Positions 24,170-32,496 of a stretch of DNA of 44,579 nt are shown one piece after another (positions within the stretch are counted from its first letter, which is position 1; every line of letters starts with the position of its first letter). The position numbers were made by a program, and so were the translations under genes. This DNA comes from Salaquimonas sp. (GTDB taxonomy: Bacteria; Pseudomonadota; Alphaproteobacteria; Rhizobiales; Rhizobiaceae): positions 1 to 44,579 of the forward strand of contig JANQQM010000198.1 of assembly GCA_028289365.1 (NCBI GenBank), given 5' to 3'. The notes under the pieces are model-generated. The model saw nothing but the letters and a program-made list of their open reading frames with translations, had not been told where the DNA came from and did no database searches.

Positions 24170-25987
24170 ATGTCGGAAATGCCCGAAATTCTGCGAGAGG
24201 TCATGAGCCTGCAGCGGTCAAATTCCAGGGCCCGCCCGGAAGGACCATTTGAAAGCGACGACATCCCCCGCGCCAAAGGCATCACGGGCGAGGAGTTTTC
24301 CCTCTTCCTCGACTTCATTGATGCACTCGGCAAGGAATCGGATCAGGTTCTCAGCCTCAAGCGGGGCTATGATGAAACCCGGCTTATCACGACGCTTCTT
24401 CGTAATCACCTGCAGGGTAAACTGACCACGACCAGCTTTCTCGCAAACGCCAGCGGCCTGGGATATGGCACGGCGATCCGCGCCATCAAATCCATCGAGG
24501 AACGTGGGTTGATCATTCGGCGTCCACGCACAAACACCGGAAAGAGCTTCTCACTTCATCCATCAGACAAACTTGTGGCAGAATGGCAGGAATATGCCCG
24601 CCGTGTCCGCGGTGCAATTGGCGCCACCCTTGGCATAGGTGCCGCAGGCAAAGGAGGGATCGGGGATTATTTCTTCGGTGCATCCTACAGTGACACCGAC
24701 ACGATCGCGCCGCCGACCCCGCTGCAATCGAAACTGACCTTGCAAAACGATCTCAGCGTACTGGTGCATGCCGACCCGACATTCATGGCGATGAATGTAT
24801 TGAAACGGCAATTTGAGGGGCTTTTCGGCGTTAACATCAACAGCCGAGCTCTTTCAATCGACCGCCTACGTCTGGATATTCTCGCAAATGCGGCTCTAAA
24901 GACTTCGCGTTATGACATCGTTGCATGCGATCTTCCATGGTTCGGCGAGTTTGCTCAAAAGGGTGTTCTGTTGCCGATCAGCGATCTGATCGCGGAAAGC
25001 GGTGAGGACCTTGCCGACTTTCACAAAGTCGCACTTGCCTCGGCCCGCTATCGTGGCATCCAATACGGCCTACCCGTGCAAACAACGCCGGAGCTACTTT
25101 GCGTAAGACGCGATCTCTGCGATGCTGAGGGAATTGGAGTTCCCTTCACGATCTCGGACACACTGACCGCCGCACGATTGATGCACAAGCGCGCACAAGG
25201 CCGTTCAGGCATTGCCTGGAATGCGGCGCGCGGAACACCGCTGGGCCATACCTTCATGTTTGTCATGGGCGCCATGGGTTGCCCTTTCTTGAATCTCGCG
25301 CGAGTGGGAGACCAGTTTGATGCAGAATGGCCACGCGGTGAAAACCTGCGGCCCTTACTGCAGTCTGAAGAAGCATTTGCAACGGCCGAATACCTGCGCG
25401 AACTTCTGGATTTCTCACCTACCTCCATCCTTTCCATGTCCTGGTACGAACGTGCGCGGGCCTATGCCGATGGTGAGGTTGCAATGGCTTACTGCGCGAC
25501 CCTCCTGGCACCACTCTTCGAACTCAATTCGGAATCTCCCGCCCACGGCGTCACCGAGTTCCTTCCCCATCCTTACGGACCAGGCGGCAAGCCGATTGCA
25601 CCGGTTGGTGGCTATGCGCTTGCAATCCCGTCCAATATTGCGCCTGAACGGGTGGGACCGGCATGGAAAGCACTGCAATTGCTTACCTCACGCGAGTCGA
25701 TAAAACTCTATATCGAGAATGGTAGCCTCGTGACACCGCGCTTCAGCGTCAGCATGGATCCGGAAGTGCGGCGGATTTCTCCGGTTATTTCTATCGTTGA
25801 TGGAATGGCCCGAACCGGAATATTGCAATATTGGCCGCGACCTCCAATCCCTGAAATTTCCGAGCTCATCGAAATTATCGGCACGCAGGTTCACGACATG
25901 CTGCAAGGCGCCATTAGTGTGGACAACGCTTTAGCAACAGCCCAGAACCATGCGGATTCACTCATGCGGTCAAAAGGGCATTACTAG
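24170..25987 (+). CDS. Winged-helix / solute-binding-protein fusion transcription regulator
   Basis: This 605-residue protein has no signal peptide. Residues about 65-130 form a winged helix-turn-helix: TRLITTLLRNHLQGKLTTTS, then ASGLGYGTAIRAIKSIEERG as turn and recognition helix, and LIIRRPRTNTGKSFSLH as wing. Residues about 190-600 resemble a family 1 extracellular solute-binding (MalE-like) domain: LSVLVHADPTFMAMNVLKRQFEGLFG, YDIVACDLPWFGEFAQKGVLLPISD, PVGGYALAIPSNIAPERVGPAWKALQLLTS. It is thus a cytoplasmic regulator that appears to use an importer-type binding domain as ligand sensor. It follows the importer genes and has a copy of their operator upstream. The start is uncertain: ATGs at 24170, 24179 and 24203 all lack strong ribosome binding sites. 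Confidence 0.85.
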   Translation: MSEMPEILREVMSLQRSNSRARPEGPFESDDIPRAKGITGEEFSLFLDFIDALGKESDQVLSLKRGYDETRLITTLLRNHLQGKLTTTSFLANASGLGYGTAIRAIKSIEERGLIIRRPRTNTGKSFSLHPSDKLVAEWQEYARRVRGAIGATLGIGAAGKGGIGDYFFGASYSDTDTIAPPTPLQSKLTLQNDLSVLVHADPTFMAMNVLKRQFEGLFGVNINSRALSIDRLRLDILANAALKTSRYDIVACDLPWFGEFAQKGVLLPISDLIAESGEDLADFHKVALASARYRGIQYGLPVQTTPELLCVRRDLCDAEGIGVPFTISDTLTAARLMHKRAQGRSGIAWNAARGTPLGHTFMFVMGAMGCPFLNLARVGDQFDAEWPRGENLRPLLQSEEAFATAEYLRELLDFSPTSILSMSWYERARAYADGEVAMAYCATLLAPLFELNSESPAHGVTEFLPHPYGPGGKPIAPVGGYALAIPSNIAPERVGPAWKALQLLTSRESIKLYIENGSLVTPRFSVSMDPEVRRISPVISIVDGMARTGILQYWPRPPIPEISELIEIIGTQVHDMLQGAISVDNALATAQNHADSLMRSKGHY

Positions 25988-26277
25988 AACTTTTTTGCCA
26001 GACTTTGCAGAACACTTGCTGGCCGGGAACGGCGTCTGCTGGAATTGTGTTATAAGGACTTAATGGCCGTTATGGGCCATAAACGGACGTTTTGGTGATT
26101 GAAGGGCTATGTCCGCTAAGTGCCAGAAGCTGCCATTAATAACCTAGCATAGGTTGATTCTACTGCGGGAATCCCAATGGGCTTACTTGGCAACTGCCTA
26201 TTTGATCGGGATAGGCAGCCGTTGAATTATTAAGAATACGCGAAGCCCTTCAGCAGGAGCTTCCAGTGGGAAATCCG
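25988..26277. repeat. Intergenic stretch with degenerate repeat
   Basis: Near 26063-26110 the sequence GGCCGTTATGGGCCATAAACGGAC belongs, in its pieces, to the dispersed intergenic family (TTATGGGCC followed by CGGAC and then TGTCCGCTAAGTG). A GGAAC-N17-TGTT pattern at about 26032 resembles an EcfG general-stress promoter, but no plus-strand gene follows within the expected distance. No gene is seen. Confidence 0.35.
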
Positions 26278-26706
26278 CTAGTTGATCGATACCAGTTCGA
26301 TCGCAAAAATCAGGTCTTTCCCGGCGAGAGGATGGTTTGCGTCGAGGACTACTGAATTGTCATCGGCTTCGACCACCATGACCGGCATTGTCCTCCCGTC
26401 CTGGCTCTGCAACTGCAATTGTGTTCCAACTTCCAATGGAATGTCGGCGGGAATATTATCGCGCGGTACGGATTGTCGCATGTTTGGGTCTATGTGACCG
26501 TATGCGTCTGCAGCCTGCACATTGACAGTTTTCTTCTCTCCTACGGTCATTCCGGCAAGCGACTTGTCGAGCCCTGGTATGATTTGCCCGGATCCGACTA
26601 CAAACTCTAACGGCTCGCGGCCTTGCGAGCTGTCGAATTCGCTGCCATCGACCAAGCTTCCAACGTAGTGAATTCGTACAGTGTCGCCCGATTTGACTTC
26701 GGTCAT
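26278..26706 (-). CDS. FKBP-type peptidyl-prolyl isomerase, SlyD-like
   Basis: The start at 26706 gives MTEVKSGDTVRIHYVG, the normal N-terminus; the longer frame from 26838 adds 44 unrelated residues. The 142-residue product has an FKBP domain (HYVGSLVDGSEFDSS, PLEFVVGSGQIIPGLDKSLAGM) interrupted by an insert-in-flap chaperone segment (MTVGEKKTVNVQAADAYG ... VPRDNIP ... QLQLQSQDG), the SlyD arrangement. It catalyses cis-trans isomerisation of prolyl bonds and aids folding. The C-terminal His/Cys-rich metal-binding tail of E. coli SlyD is absent. No strong ribosome binding site is seen. It is divergent from the DEAD-box helicase gene. Confidence 0.9.
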   Translation of the reverse strand: MTEVKSGDTVRIHYVGSLVDGSEFDSSQGREPLEFVVGSGQIIPGLDKSLAGMTVGEKKTVNVQAADAYGHIDPNMRQSVPRDNIPADIPLEVGTQLQLQSQDGRTMPVMVVEADDNSVVLDANHPLAGKDLIFAIELVSIN

Positions 26707-27142
26707 CAAGCAAATCCAATCATAGCTCAGGTGGGATATTGAGGCCACGCCAACACGCGGGTGCTCCGATGCCCCGTCAGGATACATTACGCCGCAGTGT
26801 TGTAAACCAAATTCCTCCTTGCCCAAACATGTCGACACGGATGTTCGCTTCGTGGCGAACTTTGCATCAGATCATGTCGCAGCGTATGGCCTGCATATGC
26901 GAAAATGCCGCCAACCCACATGGGCAATTACCTATCTGCTTGACTTATTGATGTGAAAGGTCCATGTGGATGACAAGAATTCTCGCGATCGCGCGGTTCG
27001 CCCATTCAAGATGGGTGTATTAGTTTCGAGACGTTTTCAATTAAATTATCGTTTGATCCAGGTGCGCGTGGACGAAGCGAGGCGGCCAGCACCATTTGCG
27101 CGCTTAATTGCGCGAAAGAGCCGCAATAAGGACAAACCGATA

Positions 27143-28387
27143 GTGCCAATCCAAAATTTTGCTGAGCTCGGCCTTTCCGAGCCGCTTATGCATGCTCTTA
27201 AGAGCACCAATTATCAACGGCCGACTCCGATTCAATCAAAGGCCATTCCGCTGCTGCTAAGGGGAGAGGATCTTCTTGGTATCGCCCAGACTGGTACTGG
27301 AAAAACGGCCGCATTCACGCTGCCGCTTCTGCACAATCTGGAAAAAGAAGACAGATCCGTAACTGCACGTCATACCAGGGCGCTAATACTCGCTCCGACA
27401 CGTGAACTGGTCGTTCAAATCGCCAACAGCGTTAAAACCTACGGACGGCAAATACGTCTGCGGCACGCGGTTGTAATTGGAGGTGTCGGTAAGGTTCCTC
27501 AGATTAATTCGCTGAGGAAGGGCGTGGACATATTGATCGCGACCCCGGGCCGTCTAATCGAGTTGATCCAGGACGGTCATGTGGATCTGAGCCATGCTAA
27601 CCATTTTATTCTCGACGAAGCAGATCGCATGCTGGACATGGGCTTCATTCGAGACATTCGCCGTATCGTCAACACACTGCCAAAACGCCGTCAGACGCAG
27701 CTCTTTTCAGCTACAATGCCAAAAGAAATTGACTTACTTGCGCAAGATATTCTTTGTGAGCCCAAGCGTGTGGAGATAGGCTCGCAAAGCGTGGCTGTCG
27801 ATCGGATTAATCAGCAAGTCCATCATCTCGTCGCCGCTGCCAAACACGGGCGGCTGATGCAGCTTCTTGCAGAACCCGAGTTTAAGCGAGTGATCGTATT
27901 CACTCGAACCAAACGCGGCGCTGACAAGGTTGTAAAACGCCTCGGTGGTGATGGCGTCAACGCAGAAGCACTGCATGGTAATAAATCACAGGGTGCTCGT
28001 CAGCAGACACTAAAAAACTTCAGAAACGGCAATTTGCGTGTCCTCGTTGCAACCGACATTGCGTCACGTGGAATTGACGTCGACAATGTCACCCATGTCG
28101 TCAACTACGAACTGCCAAATGTACCCGAATGCTATGTACATCGCATTGGACGGACGGCGCGTGCCGGTGCTTCAGGTTGCGCAATATCCTTTTGCGACGA
28201 GAGCGAACGTCCTCACTTGGCATCGATCGAGCGCCTTATCCGTATGCCTCTGGAAGTTGTAGGCAAGAAACCCTCCACCGATACACCGACTTCGGAAAGG
28301 CGTAATTTCCGCGGTACGAAACAGCGGGTACCCGGTAAACCGAAACGACGATGGTCAAGACGACGAGCTAGGCAACGTGCTGCCTAG
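27143..28387 (+). CDS. DEAD-box ATP-dependent RNA helicase, RhlE-like
   Basis: All core motifs are present: Q motif (YQRPTPIQSKAIP), Walker A AQTGTGKT, PTREL, TPGRL, Walker B DEAD (FILDEADRMLDMGF), SAT (LFSATMP), and in the second RecA domain VFTRTKRGAD, ATDIASRGID and HRIGRTARAG. A basic Arg/Lys-rich tail (KPKRRWSRRRARQRAA) probably binds RNA. The GTG at 27143 is chosen because it has AAGGA 10 bases upstream and gives MPIQNFAELGLS, the usual N-terminus; an ATG at 26966 would add 59 atypical basic residues. It unwinds structured RNA in ribosome assembly or mRNA decay. It is followed by cold-shock, desaturase and S21 genes, so a cold-adaptation role is likely. Confidence 0.92.
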   Translation: MPIQNFAELGLSEPLMHALKSTNYQRPTPIQSKAIPLLLRGEDLLGIAQTGTGKTAAFTLPLLHNLEKEDRSVTARHTRALILAPTRELVVQIANSVKTYGRQIRLRHAVVIGGVGKVPQINSLRKGVDILIATPGRLIELIQDGHVDLSHANHFILDEADRMLDMGFIRDIRRIVNTLPKRRQTQLFSATMPKEIDLLAQDILCEPKRVEIGSQSVAVDRINQQVHHLVAAAKHGRLMQLLAEPEFKRVIVFTRTKRGADKVVKRLGGDGVNAEALHGNKSQGARQQTLKNFRNGNLRVLVATDIASRGIDVDNVTHVVNYELPNVPECYVHRIGRTARAGASGCAISFCDESERPHLASIERLIRMPLEVVGKKPSTDTPTSERRNFRGTKQRVPGKPKRRWSRRRARQRAA

Positions 28388-28526
28388 CAATTCCGGACCA
28401 GGGAGGAGGTCCAAAGCAGAAAACCCACTGGCCGATTTGAAGCAGCTGAACTTGAAGATGCGTGGCAGCGGCGAGTACGGCTTGCCGGGTACAATATTAC
28501 TCTAATCGAATTTGAAAGGTGAATTC

Positions 28527-28736
28527 ATGACAATAGGAACTGTGAAATTCTATAACGGCCAAAAGGGTTTTGGCTTTATCGAACCCGAAGATGGACAGAA
28601 GGATGTCTTCGTTCACGCAACTGCATTGGAGCGCGCTGGCATTTCGGGTCTGCATGAAGGACAGAAAGTGTCATTTGAAACCGAGGTCGATTCACGAAGC
28701 GGAAAAACGGCAGTCAGCACAATCGAACTCGTCTGA
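28527..28736 (+). CDS. Cold-shock protein, CspA family
   Basis: This 69-residue protein is a single cold-shock domain. The RNA-binding motifs RNP1 (KGFGFIEP) and RNP2 (DVFVHATAL) are intact, and the start [14 protein letters not shown] is typical. The ATG at 28527 with AAAGGTGA upstream is preferred to the ATG at 28512. Csp proteins bind single-stranded RNA and melt secondary structure; some members are cold induced. It lies between the helicase and desaturase genes on the same strand. Confidence 0.95.
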   Translation: MTIGTVKFYNGQKGFGFIEPEDGQKDVFVHATALERAGISGLHEGQKVSFETEVDSRSGKTAVSTIELV

Positions 28737-28826
28737 CGCAGTTTTGAGCTATCGGCTCAACCAAGCAGGTTCGAAGTCGCGTTACTCATAACGTGCTTCG
28801 GCTTCGCTATATGGGAGGCCAATCAT

Positions 28827-29864
28827 TTGACATCACAAGGAAACGCGGCTTGCGGCGATGCGAGGCAACCCGCCGCCGCTCGTAAACTTGGCCGTGAACT
28901 TGCGGTATACAGCCAGCCGGACAGCCTACGCGCAGTATTTGAAATCGCAATTACGATCCTGCCGCTGATTTGTCTGTGGATCACCATGTGGTTGTCGCTT
29001 GAGTATTCGTATTGGTTCACCCTGCTACTCGCCATTCCTACAGCCGGATTGCTTGCGCGCATGTTTATGATCCAGCACGATTGCGGCCATGGATCCTTTT
29101 TTGAGAGTCGTACCGCGAACGATTGGACCGGGCGTATCATCGGGGTCTTAACGCTTACTCCCTACTCGTTTTGGAAGCGTACGCACGCTATGCATCATGC
29201 ACAATCCGGAAATCTGGACCGCCGCGGTATCGGCGACGTTGAAACGCTGACAGTTGCCGAGTATCAGGAAAAATCAAATTGGGGTCAGATGAAATATCGC
29301 CTTTACCGGCATCCGTTGGTGCTGTTCGGTTTAGGTCCGGCCTATCTGTTCCTGCTGCAACACCGAATTCCGGTCGGATTGATGCGCCGAGGTTGGCGAC
29401 CCTGGATTAGTGCAATGGGAACCAATCTCGCGATTGCGATCTCGATCTTGGCATTATCATGGATAGCTGGCCCCAAAACGGTGCTGCTCATCCACCTGCC
29501 AGTTGTTCTGCTTGCCGCAATGTTTGGTGTCTGGCTGTTTTTTGTACAACATCAATTCGAGGAAACCAGTTGGGACAAGGAGCAGGACTGGAATTGGCAC
29601 GAAGCGGCGCTTAACGGCAGTTCGTTTTATGATTTGCCAGCCGTCCTACGATGGTTCACGGCAAATATCGGCATGCATCATGTTCATCATCTTTGCGGCC
29701 GCATTCCGTTTTATCGACTGCCCAACGTACTTCGTGATTACCCGGAACTTCGAAATGTCAGCCGGCTGACATTTCTCGATAGCCTTGGCTGCATTCGCTT
29801 GACGCTTTGGGATGAAGAAAAGCGAAGGCTGGTTTCGTTTCTGGAAGCGCGTGCCACTTCATGA
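28827..29864 (+). CDS. Membrane fatty acid desaturase
   Basis: This 345-residue integral membrane protein has the three histidine boxes of the di-iron acyl-lipid desaturases: HDCGH (about 88-92), HAMHH (about 125-129) and HHVHH (about 282-286), with four or more hydrophobic segments (for example LPLICLWITMWLSLEYSYWF and VLLIHLPVVLLAAMFGVWLFF). It introduces double bonds into membrane acyl chains, which keeps membranes fluid in the cold. The start is a TTG at 28827 with a strong GGGAGG eight bases upstream. Its place among helicase, Csp and S21 genes supports a cold-response role. The position of the double bond is unknown. Confidence 0.92.
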   Translation: MTSQGNAACGDARQPAAARKLGRELAVYSQPDSLRAVFEIAITILPLICLWITMWLSLEYSYWFTLLLAIPTAGLLARMFMIQHDCGHGSFFESRTANDWTGRIIGVLTLTPYSFWKRTHAMHHAQSGNLDRRGIGDVETLTVAEYQEKSNWGQMKYRLYRHPLVLFGLGPAYLFLLQHRIPVGLMRRGWRPWISAMGTNLAIAISILALSWIAGPKTVLLIHLPVVLLAAMFGVWLFFVQHQFEETSWDKEQDWNWHEAALNGSSFYDLPAVLRWFTANIGMHHVHHLCGRIPFYRLPNVLRDYPELRNVSRLTFLDSLGCIRLTLWDEEKRRLVSFLEARATS

Positions 29865-29928
29865 CGGCCCGATAAATCCAGCACCTATGCCCAGGCCAAA
29901 TGTCTAACCGAGCCAAAAAGGAATAGTC

Positions 29929-30165
29929 TTGCAGGTCACAGTCAGAGAAAACAATGTCGACCAGGCGCTTCGTGTCCTGAAAAAGAAACTGCAGCGGGAG
30001 GGCCTGTTTCGCGAAATGAAATTGCGACGTGCCTATGAAAAGCCTTCCGAGAAACGCGCTCGTCAAAAAGCTGAGGCGGTTCGCCGCCGGAGGAAGCTCG
30101 AACGCAAAAAAGCGCAACGTGAAGGCATGCTTCCGCGCACCGGCTACAATCATCGGAGAAAATAG
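29929..30165 (+). CDS. rpsU: 30S ribosomal protein S21
   Basis: This 78-residue basic protein matches S21 closely: [20 protein letters not shown], then [20 protein letters not shown] and an Arg/Lys-rich tail. The start is a TTG at 29929, preceded by AAAAGGAATAG. S21 sits on the 30S platform and helps base pairing between mRNA and 16S rRNA. It follows the desaturase by 64 bases. In alphaproteobacteria rpsU genes are often adjacent to cold-shock genes and may be present in more than one copy; whether this is the only copy cannot be seen here, and that bears on whether the region can be accessory. Confidence 0.95.
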   Translation: MQVTVRENNVDQALRVLKKKLQREGLFREMKLRRAYEKPSEKRARQKAEAVRRRRKLERKKAQREGMLPRTGYNHRRK

Positions 30166-30285
30166 CGGTCCAACTCCAATGTCACGTCAGCAATCCTGGC
30201 TTCCTGCCTTCGGACCAGAGAATCATATTCAGAGGGTTGCGCCGACACGTGATCCATAAGAGAACTGGCATTACGCAATAGCGTT

Positions 30286-31017
30286 TCAAATTGATACTTC
30301 GGGGGTTTTAAAAGCGAGATACACGGTCTGGGTGACGTATCGTTCTTGTATTGGATTAAAAAATTCAACTGGCTCCGCCCGAGCATTTCCGAACGCTTGC
30401 TTCAAAACTCTAGTAAATGCTGGATCGGGTTTATCATTTGACCACAGGCCAAACCGACCGCCAGGTTTAACGTGCCTAGCCAGTTGCCGAAGTCCGGTTT
30501 GCCGGTAGAAATCCGAACTACGATCATCAAGCAAAGCCTCCGGCGAGTGGTCGATGTCGAGCAGTATCGCGTCAAATTGGCGCTCAGGCAAAAGCATATC
30601 AAAACCTTCGTGCCGATTAGCTAGTTCAAAGAAATCGCCCTGGCGAATCTCGCATCGCCTATCGGCTGAAAGCTTGGTGCCAAGCGGCACAAGTCCGGTG
30701 CGATGCCATTCAATTACCGCGTCAAGCATCTCGACAACCATCATCGAAGTAACATTGGCGTTTTTAAGGACCTCGTTTGCTGTATGTCCCAGACCAAGAC
30801 CGCCGACCAGCACATCAAGATTATCGCCAGGTAAGTTTGCCAAAGCCAGTTGTGCGAGCGCAATCTCCGAGGCCGTGAACAGGCTCGACATCAGGAATTC
30901 ATCGCCGAGTTTGATTTCAAATACGTCAATGCCTGATGACATTTCACGCCGGCGTCGGAGGCTTATCGCTCCTATCGGCGTAGGCTGGAAGTCAATTTCC
31001 TCAAACAACGAGCTCAT
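30286..31017 (-). CDS. Spermidine synthase-like SAM-fold protein
   Basis: The start at 31017 (MSSLFEEIDFQPTPIGAISL) is preferred since AAGGAAGG lies upstream; the longer frame from 31101 adds 28 unrelated residues. The 243-residue product has a Rossmann methyltransferase core: VLVGGLGLGHTANEVL (motif I, about 80-95), VVEMLDAVIEW with the acidic residue after strand 2, and FDAILLDIDHSPEALL (strand 4, about 155-170). It resembles the polyamine aminopropyltransferase (SpeE) family, but the N-terminal beta domain is short, so polyamine synthesis is unproven. It is convergent with rpsU and stands alone. Confidence 0.8.
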   Translation of the reverse strand: MSSLFEEIDFQPTPIGAISLRRRREMSSGIDVFEIKLGDEFLMSSLFTASEIALAQLALANLPGDNLDVLVGGLGLGHTANEVLKNANVTSMMVVEMLDAVIEWHRTGLVPLGTKLSADRRCEIRQGDFFELANRHEGFDMLLPERQFDAILLDIDHSPEALLDDRSSDFYRQTGLRQLARHVKPGGRFGLWSNDKPDPAFTRVLKQAFGNARAEPVEFFNPIQERYVTQTVYLAFKTPEVSI

Positions 31018-31505
31018 ATATGGTACTTCCTTCCTTACAATCACTTGTAGTTCCCTCGACCGGTAAGGCAAATACGGCAGCCAAGAAAACCTGCTAGACA
31101 ACGAAGTGCTTAAGTTACCGGCATGTTGGTGACGTAATATGTCCAGGCTCGAAGAGATCTCATTATCTGTGGTTCGAAAGAGTTGATCAATGGCAGCAAT
31201 TGGCAGATAGCAAGCATGACTTTTGGTTATCTGAATTTCCGCTTTGGGCCAGTTTCAGTCGTTATGCGCTAGTCCGCAGGATGTCTTCTTTCGGGTCTAA
31301 TTCAGACATTCACAGAATATCGGTTTGGCGGCAGCTTTTGGCCCAAAAAGGATATATCATTTCGCGATAGAGGAAGCGCTACCCATTGCTGCATTTCAAA
31401 TGGAAGGTCAAGACTTGTAGTTCGCCGGAAGTGCTCCAACGCGCTGAATAAAGTTGATCAACTAGATACTACAACCATTGTTCGATTAAACAGCAATTCT
31501 GCAGC
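31018..31505. repeat. Intergenic stretch with degenerate repeats
   Basis: Between about 31230 and 31370 several members of the dispersed family occur: CCGCTTTGGGCCAGTTTCAG, TAGTCCGCAGGATGTC, TCAGACATTCACAG and GCGGCAGCTTTTGGCCC. No gene is seen. The stretch separates two minus-strand genes and presumably holds the promoter of the spermidine-synthase-like gene. Confidence 0.45.
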
Positions 31506-32321
31506 TTAGAACTGTGATTGTAGCATGAGAAGTGATTGGACAAGGCCGATTGCACCGGAAATTGGCTGCATGGGGGCTTTTGCATCAGCTTCGATGCACA
31601 GAACAACTTCGGCCCTTTCCGCTAGCGGACTTTCACGACTGTCGGTAATTGCAATGATGCGTCTACCGGAAACATGTGCATCCATCACGGCATTCACGAC
31701 AGGCTGGGAGTAGGGGGGAAAGGCAATAGCAACCAGTGTGTCTTCTCTGCCGATGGTGCTGATTTGGGGCCCCGCCATGCCGCCGGTAAAATCCAAATGA
31801 CTGCTTGCCCGCTCTGATCGCAACAGACCGTAAACAAGATAGTCAGCGATTGGCCTGGATCGACGCAATCCGGCCACATAAACGTGCCCGGCCTGCCTTA
31901 TCATTTGTGAAGCCTGTCCAATCGCAGCCGGATCACAGGAATTGCGCCAATGCTCCAATGCGGCAATGTTGGCGCTGACACTATTGTCCAGCACCTCCTC
32001 GACACCCCTAGGCGGTGTATTTTCGTCAGACAGTACCTGCTCTCGTGTCGCGGCTTCACCCTCAATGAGCCGTTGACGGTAGATGCGTTGGAGGTCTGTA
32101 AATCCCGAAAATCCGAACTCCTTGGAGAACCGGATTAGTGTTGAAGGCTGAACTCCCAACTGCTCGGCGATTACCGCGGTTGTGTTCAGTGCGATCTGGT
32201 TTGGCTCTTCGAGTGAAGCCCGCGCGATTCGCTGCAGATGAGGGCTCAAGTCCGCAAATCTGTCCCTGATTGTCTGCCTTAAGGCATCAAAAGTCTTCGG
32301 TGTATCGTTTTCTTTTTTCAC
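31506..32321 (-). CDS. MurR/RpiR-family transcriptional regulator
   Basis: This 271-residue protein has an N-terminal RpiR helix-turn-helix (TTAVIAEQLGVQPSTLIRFSKEFGFSGF, about 48-75) and a C-terminal SIS domain (about 120-260: AGHVYVAGLRRSRPIADYLVYGL, VAIAFPPYSQPVVNAV, RIIAITDSRESPLA) that normally binds a phosphosugar or related metabolite. The start is a GTG at 32321, with AGGAGTG upstream. It is divergent from the Liv-type importer and sugar-oxidation operon; an inverted repeat between them (32372-32407) is a candidate operator. RpiR proteins act as repressors or activators of sugar catabolism, which suits this context. Confidence 0.93.
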   Translation of the reverse strand: MKKENDTPKTFDALRQTIRDRFADLSPHLQRIARASLEEPNQIALNTTAVIAEQLGVQPSTLIRFSKEFGFSGFTDLQRIYRQRLIEGEAATREQVLSDENTPPRGVEEVLDNSVSANIAALEHWRNSCDPAAIGQASQMIRQAGHVYVAGLRRSRPIADYLVYGLLRSERASSHLDFTGGMAGPQISTIGREDTLVAIAFPPYSQPVVNAVMDAHVSGRRIIAITDSRESPLAERAEVVLCIEADAKAPMQPISGAIGLVQSLLMLQSQF

Positions 32322-32371
32322 GAGAAATCACTCCTGGAGACATTCTAATAGAAAATTTGTTCAAAATCTAT

Positions 32372-32407
32372 GAATATTTCTTCTTGACGTTGTTAGAAAA
32401 AATATTC
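32372..32407. promoter_or_regulatory. Candidate RpiR operator and promoter
   Basis: GAATATTTCTTC at 32372-32383 and GAAAAAATATTC at 32396-32407 form an inverted repeat matching at 11 of 12 positions. A -35-like TTGACG (32384-32389) lies between the arms. The site is centred about 107 bases upstream of the binding-protein start and about 70 bases from the regulator start, in the divergent gap, so a repressor bound here could block transcription of the importer operon. Binding is inferred from position and symmetry only. Confidence 0.5.
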
Positions 32408-32496
32408 AATCATATTGATCAGGCATTCAATTGGCCTGACGGGCGGGCCTAATGCCTGAATATCAGAATCCGTTTTGGGATTTCTTGGAGGAATCA

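Noticed and set aside
26032-26058. GGAAC-N17-TGTT resembling an EcfG general-stress promoter
   Set aside because: One -10 base differs from the consensus and no plus-strand gene begins within a few hundred bases, so no target can be named.
28743-28759. TTGAGC-TATCG-GCTCAA hairpin after the cold-shock gene
   Set aside because: The stem is only six pairs and no T-run follows on the plus strand, so it was not called a terminator.
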